Source: Actinostola sp. cb2023 (Eukaryota; Cnidaria; Anthozoa; Actiniaria; Actinostolidae). Taken from it: a DNA stretch of 64,000 nt. The position numbers were made by a program, and so were the translations under genes. The notes beneath the pieces were generated by a model. It had not been told where the DNA came from. It did not search any database and was given only the letters and a program-made list of their open reading frames with translations. How positions within the stretch are numbered: the stretch's first letter is position 1; each line of letters starts with the position of its first letter. Positions 58,810-64,000 of this stretch are shown in pieces. The stretch is taken from positions 372,001 to 436,000 of the forward strand of contig JAUJYZ010001087.1 in assembly GCA_033675265.1 (NCBI GenBank), written 5' to 3'.

Positions 58810-58885
58810 CAATGCACTTGAATCCTGCTTTAAGATCACCAGACATCTCACGTTCAATACTGTTTAGAATGTCACGTTGAGATAT
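58810..58885 (-). CDS. Annexin, upstream visible exon (end of repeat 3)
   Basis: 76 nt from acceptor gacag (58887-58886) to donor attg|gtaaat (58809). It encodes ISQRDILNSIEREMSGDLKA then GFKCI plus one base, and SGDL is the usual close of an annexin repeat. It joins in phase to 58368. The short intron between them is filled by a 44-bp minisatellite. The exons for repeats 1, 2 and most of 3 were not found up to 64000 and presumably lie beyond the window. Confidence 0.9.
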
Positions 58886-59156
58886 CTGTCCAACAATCAG
58901 AGTAATATCATGTGTAAAGTTTAAATAACATTATTAGTGTTTAATGAGCTTACACTGGGACATGTATTGTACACGTAGAAGAGTATTATTTCAATATTGA
59001 GGAGCAAATACCAGTAAACCAACTCTGGATCACATGTTGTAACCGCTGACAAGTGCTGGATTAGCTCTGTTTTATTATAATAATATATAATAATAATAAT
59101 ATAATAATTATAGCATGACAAATAAATTGAAGATTTGAGCCATGTGAAGGACCATT

Positions 59157-59364
59157 TGCTGATAGAAACAAAGGTAGCACCTATACTAGCACCTATACTA
59201 GCACCTATACTAGCACCTATACTAGCACCTATACTAGCACTTATACTAGCACCTATACTAGCACCTATACTAGCACCTATACTAGCACCTATACTAGCAC
59301 CTATACTAGCACCTATACTAGCACCTATACTAGCACCTATACTAGCACCTATACTAGCACCTAT
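59157..59364. repeat. 12-bp minisatellite (acctatactagc)n
   Basis: About 17 units, nearly perfect, continuing at 59507-59548 beyond an inserted MITE. The ORF of repeated APIL residues is a translation of the repeat. Confidence 0.95.
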
Positions 59365-59365
59365 A

Positions 59366-59506
59366 GAGTGATTCCAATAAACCTGGGCACTACTAATTAG
59401 CTGTTGGTGTTTATTAGATGCAAAGAAACAAAAGAAAACAGAAGAGTGAGTGTCTAATAGTGTGTAATGGTGTAGTTAGTAATGCCCAGGTTTATTGGAA
59501 TCACTC
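59366..59506. mobile_element. Tc1/mariner-type MITE inserted in the 12-bp minisatellite
   Basis: TIR gagtgattccaataaacctg / complement, with TA on both sides (59364-59365 and 59507-59508). Removing one TA restores the phase of the 12-bp repeat, so the array existed before the insertion. Confidence 0.88.
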
Positions 59507-59838
59507 TACTAGCACCTATACTAGCACCTATACTAGCACCTATACTAGCTTCTCAAGTACTACAGTCAACCAACATCACACACACTTTCTGTGCGATTGT
59601 TAGAAGATTTAAATGGATATTCGTAAATGAAAACAATTCTACGTCTATCTTGGAATCTTAGATTTGAATCTTACTTTCAATTCTTGCAAGTGAATCAATA
59701 AACAATCAAAATAAATATTAAAAAGATGCTTAATTTATAAACTTGTTGAGAATGTTAGCAATAATATGATAAGTTTTACATGTAAAAGCAGTCTAGCACT
59801 TTTCATTCCCGACATAATGTCTGGAAATTGTATAGCTT

Positions 59839-60140
59839 CAGTGGCGGATCCAGGATTTTACAAACGTGAACCAGGGCCGTAGCAATGGCCAAGCGGTGGG
59901 GGAGACGCATAGCGAGCGCCATAGGCGTGAGCCGGCAGGGGGGTATGGGGGCATGCTCCCCCAGAAAATTCTGAAATCTAGAGGCTCGGAAATGCTATTT
60001 CCAGCGTTCTCCAAGAGTTATTTGTGATAAATAACTCTTGGAGAACGCTGGAAATAGCATTAATTCCTACACTGTCTCAGCAAACCAATGCTGACTAACA
60101 CTTGAGAATTTCGATGGCTGAATCGATTCGGACAATCTAG
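59839..60140. mobile_element. Partial cagtggcggatccagg element
   Basis: Left end matches 4788-5462. It includes a perfect hairpin (aatgctatttccagcgttct...agaacgctggaaatagcatt, 59991-60060) made from a segment that is single in the other copy. No right TIR found. Confidence 0.65.
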
Positions 60141-60341
60141 TTTTCAGTCTACCATATCGAATTTTCAACTACTGATCAGGCCAAATTTACAGTAAAGTCT
60201 TCAGTTTTGTTGAGTCATATGTACTGTAAATATGAAAAAATAGAAAATATTTGTACATCAGGAAATAAAAGTTCAATGAATAAAATTGTTTATCAACCAG
60301 CTATTTCTCATGTAAACTTGTGCTAACAATGGCCTCGCGAC

Positions 60342-60901
60342 CACAGGCAGCCCAACCATTGCTTCTGAGGCTACTAAATAATCAAATAAAATGATATTTG
60401 CGTCTTTTTTTATCAGTTTCCTGTGGAAGAGCGTGTGCACACGCAATATGTATTAAGTTGGGCTCCCTGTGCTTAGTAACGTCCTATGTTGGGCTCCCTG
60501 TGCTGAGTAACGTCCTATGTTGGGCTCCCTGTGTGTGTCCCGCAAGACACGCCCGCAGAAAGTGCATATTGAAACTACTACATTTCACTACTACATTTGT
60601 GCGCGTCCTGTGGGAAATCACATCTAGGAAGCCCAACATAGGACTACTCAGCACAGGGAGCCCAACATAGGACTTTACTCAGCACAGGGAGCCCAACATA
60701 GGACTTTACTCAGCACTCAGGGAGCCCAACATAGGACTTTACTCAGCACAGGGAGCCCAACATAGGACTTTACTCAGCACTCAGGGAGCCTGAAATAATA
60801 CGTATGGCACACGCGCGCTCTTTTCCACAGGAAACCCATTAAAAAAGACGCAAATATAATTTTATTTAGTAGCCTCAGAAGCAGTGGTTGGGCTGCCTGT
60901 G
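60342..60901. mobile_element. 560-bp MITE of the cacaggcagcccaacc family
   Basis: The same TIR as the foldback at 17004, with at least five internal tgttgggctccctgtg or acagggagcccaac motifs in both orientations. Flanking heptamers tcgcgac and tcccgat are similar but not identical, consistent with a mutated 7-bp duplication. Confidence 0.75.
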
Positions 60902-61179
60902 TCCCGATGTATAGAAAATGTCAGTGTATGAAGGAAATGGTCTTCTTGTGGCTCGCCAATGTCAATGAGTTTGTACATCGGGAAATTCTTGTATTTATAT
61001 CATTTGGTCTTTCTAATCCACAACTTGATCTTGTGTTTATACAATTTCAAGAACAACCTTTTTGGAGTTGTTGACACTGGTACGTATATGCCATTAGTTT
61101 ACATTTGACATGGTTTTCTTTGTTATTCATAGGGCTTTATCTCCGGTATTGACCGGTTGAACAATAGAATTGAATTGAA

Positions 61180-61263
61180 TTGCTCATTATGAATTCACTG
61201 GGATGTATCCATATACAGCCCTGGGTTGTATATGGATACATCCCGGTGAATTCATAATGAGCA
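61180..61263. repeat. Perfect-like hairpin
   Basis: Arms tgctcattatgaattcac and gggatgtatccatatac with complements around gccctggg; the stem is close to 38 bp. Confidence 0.75.
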
Positions 61264-61692
61264 AATGCTATTCAATTCTACTCATAGTATTCATGCTATT
61301 CATAGTATTCATGCTAAATAACACTCCAAAAAAATAGGCAGTCAAGGACTGCATGTGGCTACTGTAAAAAAAAAAAAAAAAGTGGTAGTCTATAACTACA
61401 TGTAGGTACTGCGGTTTTGAAATGTAGAAGAAATGTGTAGTTGGATTGATTCCTCTGTTGAACTAGTATGTTTGAACTATCTGCCGAAACTTGTTATTTG
61501 GTTCTATATAATGCTAATTTAATTGAAAACAATTGTGACAGTAAACAAATAATGAACAACAACAGTTTTTAATAACAATCAATATCAACAGCATCGATCG
61601 TTAGTAATCGAATATTAACATTAATTTAACAATGTTCTGTATATTTAGCAAACTCAATTTTGATAACAATAATAATAATAATAAGGTCTTAA

Positions 61693-62152
61693 AGTGCTCC
61701 TAACCCCTTTTACAATTGTATTAAAAATTGAATGTACATGAACTGATCAGCTATAGGATTAAGTTTTTTCTTTGTTTGAACCTTGCATTTAGGAGTTATG
61801 GAGGTTTGAAATCTGGATATGCAAATCAGATGACGTCACCCCGGGCTTCATTTATTATACAAAAACGCCCTTGTGCAAATTATTAACATTTTTGAACTTG
61901 TAAAATATTTTTACAAACTATATAAATGATTTCATATAAAATTTTCCCCCATATCGGGGAAGAGATCTACTGAAAACAATGAAATAAGTTAGGTAAAAAG
62001 CCCGGAGCGACGTCATCGAATTAAAATATCGAGATTTCAAACAACTATAACTCCTAAATGCGAAGCTCAAATGAAAAAACACTTAACCCTGTAGCTGATC
62101 AGTTCATGAACATTAAATTTTTAATACAATTGTAAAGGGGGTTAGGAGCACT
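61693..62152. mobile_element. TTAA-flanked (piggyBac-type) MITE
   Basis: TIR agtgctcctaaccccttt and complement, TTAA on both sides (61689-61692 and 62153-62156). Inner arms share gaactgatcagcta and aactcctaaatg(c)gaag blocks. A half copy of the inner arm is at 48541-48625. Confidence 0.8.
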
Positions 62153-62339
62153 TTAAGCTTTAACTTTGACTTTGCCTAGCTATTATATGAAAACATTGAG
62201 TATAATAAATAGTATCTCTAATTTGAAGATAAGTTTACACTCTAATATACTATGATTTTATGCTATTTTGCACAAGAAACCAGACACATCTCTCGTGTGT
62301 TAATATTTTTTCAGGTTTCACAGGTTTGAGTATTGGGCT

Positions 62340-63118
62340 TCCTGTGTCTTATTTGATCGATAGTGTATGGCCGTAAATTCACTTCTAGAATCCTGTCCTT
62401 TTGATATCTTGCATGTCTAAAACTGCTTTCAAAATAAAGATGAATATCTACTTGAGTCCTGTGTGTCATTTATTTAGCGATTAGAACGGCTTTTAGCGAG
62501 TTTTGGGACAAAGAATAACTATTTACGAGAGCCGTGTTTGTTTCACTGTCCGTCGTATAAGCTTAAGCTTATCTTATATAAAGACATTGTTCCTCGAAGA
62601 GAATTACTTGACCGTTAAAACAGTTATCAGGCAGTTTACATAATTACATGGAGCCATTGGAGGTGCTCGACTAGGCACAGACTAGTCGATCGTCATGGAC
62701 TGATGGAGTTATTTTACAATCGACATTCTCCTGGAAAATAATCTCATCTTTATGAACAAACACTTGACACTTTGCACGAGAGATATGTCTTGTTTATGGT
62801 ACAAAATAACATAGAATAGTACAGTGTGTAAACTTACCCTTCTAAACAAAGCGTCCCATGGAGTCTCCATGTGCTTTTCGCTTCACACGACGTATATTTT
62901 CATCGGGTACATCGTCGCGACATCGTGGCTGATTTTCGATCACCCGACTAGTTCCGAACAATATCCGAACACTATCCGAATTACTTACTGACGGACGGAC
63001 TTACTTACACACTCGATGGCATAGTGGCTACGTCTCTAATAGAGACAGTAGCCACAAAAATACCAGAAAATGCCTCAGATTGCTTCTTGCGAAAACCTTG
63101 TCAAATGTAAACTAAGTC
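62340..63118. other. No recognisable gene
   Basis: AT-rich, no ORF of interest. It includes cggacggacttacttac-like simple sequence and a small inverted motif (gtagccac / gtggctac) near 63024-63054. Confidence 0.5.
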
Positions 63119-63218
63119 AGATAAATACCTCGAACGTCGGCAATAAGCCTATAAATCCCGCGGGCCTACGGCCCTCGGGATTTATATGGCTTATTGCCTC
63201 CGTTCTCGGTATTTATCT
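63119..63218. repeat. Palindrome around gggcctacggccct
   Basis: ataaatacctcgaacg...gcaataagcc and its complement frame a tight ataaatcccgcgggcc hairpin. Confidence 0.7.
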
Positions 63219-63321
63219 CTTACTGAATCGTTATTGTTTTTCATAATGTTATTAAATCATTGGAATGTTTTATTTTTGCCATTTAACCAACAGCACGGCC
63301 AAGACATGATTTCTTGTACAA

Positions 63322-63526
63322 TAGACCTCTTTAGCTTGTATGCAAATTGCCCATTTCAGATCATGTGATGTAAACATTGATATTCTCTGGAGAGTTAGTC
63401 CTTTCAATATAAACGAATAAATTTCAGAAATATAAAGGAACAATTCTCCAGAGAACATCAATGTTTACATCACATGATCTGAAATGGGCAATTTGCATAC
63501 AAGCTAAAGAGGTCTATTGTACAATT
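63322..63526. mobile_element. MITE with arms of about 80 bp
   Basis: tagacctctttagcttgtat, gcaaattgcccatttcagat, catgtgatgtaaacattgat in both arms (inverted). The flanks tgtacaa / ttgtaca are also complementary. ORFs on both strands are arm translation. Confidence 0.85.
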
Positions 63527-64000
63527 GTGTGTGATGCCTTCGTGCACTGATTAGACATTTTTCCAGACTCGGCGCCTTTTATGTAATGGCGGTTACCAAA
63601 ATTCATAGACTAGAAATGTTTTATAGTGTGGATGCTAGTTATTACTCGGTGTGGACTGCCTGTGGCAGACGCCGAGTTTTAAAATAGGCTTTTTAGTGTT
63701 AGAAGTGTCCAGTCCATCCCGGCCACAGGAAGCCCAGGAAGAGCGTTCGAAAAAAATTCTGGTCCGTTAGCGGAGTAAACGACCTGAAAGCAGGTCAGAA
63801 TACTGATAGGTTGCCATATCAAAAGCTCTTGATTGAGCGAATCGAGAAAGTATTTTATTTTCGGCTGAAACCAAGTGATTGATTACGGGACTTGCTGCCT
63901 TGTGAGCACTCAAAATATATCGATCCCAAAACACACTAAATAGACCTCTTATCCTAAATTAAACACCTCACACCACTCAAACAACTACTAATCTTTATAT

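Overview
The window looks like a repeat-dominated, AT-rich, intron-containing metazoan nuclear locus. Spliced annexin exons and the mix of Gypsy, tyrosine-recombinase (Ngaro-like), Tx1/L1-like, CR1-like, Penelope-like and many terminal-inverted-repeat (TIR) elements suggest a marine invertebrate such as a cnidarian or sponge. That placement is inference; the sequence does not settle the phylum.

The only host gene I can support as a spliced gene is the 3' end of an annexin on the minus strand. Three exons (58810-58885, 58256-58368, 50079-50204) join in frame and end at a stop codon. A second, less certain host-like exon (46281-46622, minus) resembles the N-terminal part of the DUF3504/ZMYM-like family. 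Almost everything else is mobile DNA and tandem repeats.

Layout. 1-5.4 kb: dispersed repeats, a 45-bp minisatellite and several inverted-repeat elements (MITEs). 5.4-11.2 kb: microsatellites, a Penelope-like reverse transcriptase scrap and a 4.7-kb satellite between inverted 35-bp ends. 11.2-14.6 kb: MITEs, a 10-bp minisatellite and a 301-bp tandem duplication. 14.6-23.5 kb: a candidate non-autonomous tyrosine-recombinase element with split direct repeats, holding a 48-bp minisatellite and interrupted by a 6.06-kb foldback element with 7-bp target duplications. 24.8-37.1 kb: a decayed Gypsy element (Gypsy-1) whose gag is split by an 8.5-kb TIR element, itself carrying a nearly complete Ngaro-like element with split direct repeats at 29750-36725. 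37-40 kb: simple repeats. 40.4-44.3 kb: a broken Tx1-like LINE interrupted by a CR1-like LINE tail. 44.3-50 kb: mostly unrecognised sequence with MITEs. 50-59 kb: the annexin gene, whose last intron holds a foldback element split by a 7.3-kb Gypsy element (Gypsy-2) with 5-bp target duplications. 59-64 kb: a 12-bp minisatellite and more MITEs.

The unifying theme is layered insertion, much of it orderable because target duplications or interrupted reading frames survive, combined with local tandem expansion. Two minisatellites have visibly grown out of coding sequence: a 71-bp array from the Gypsy-2 integrase and a 63-bp array from the annexin stop-codon region.
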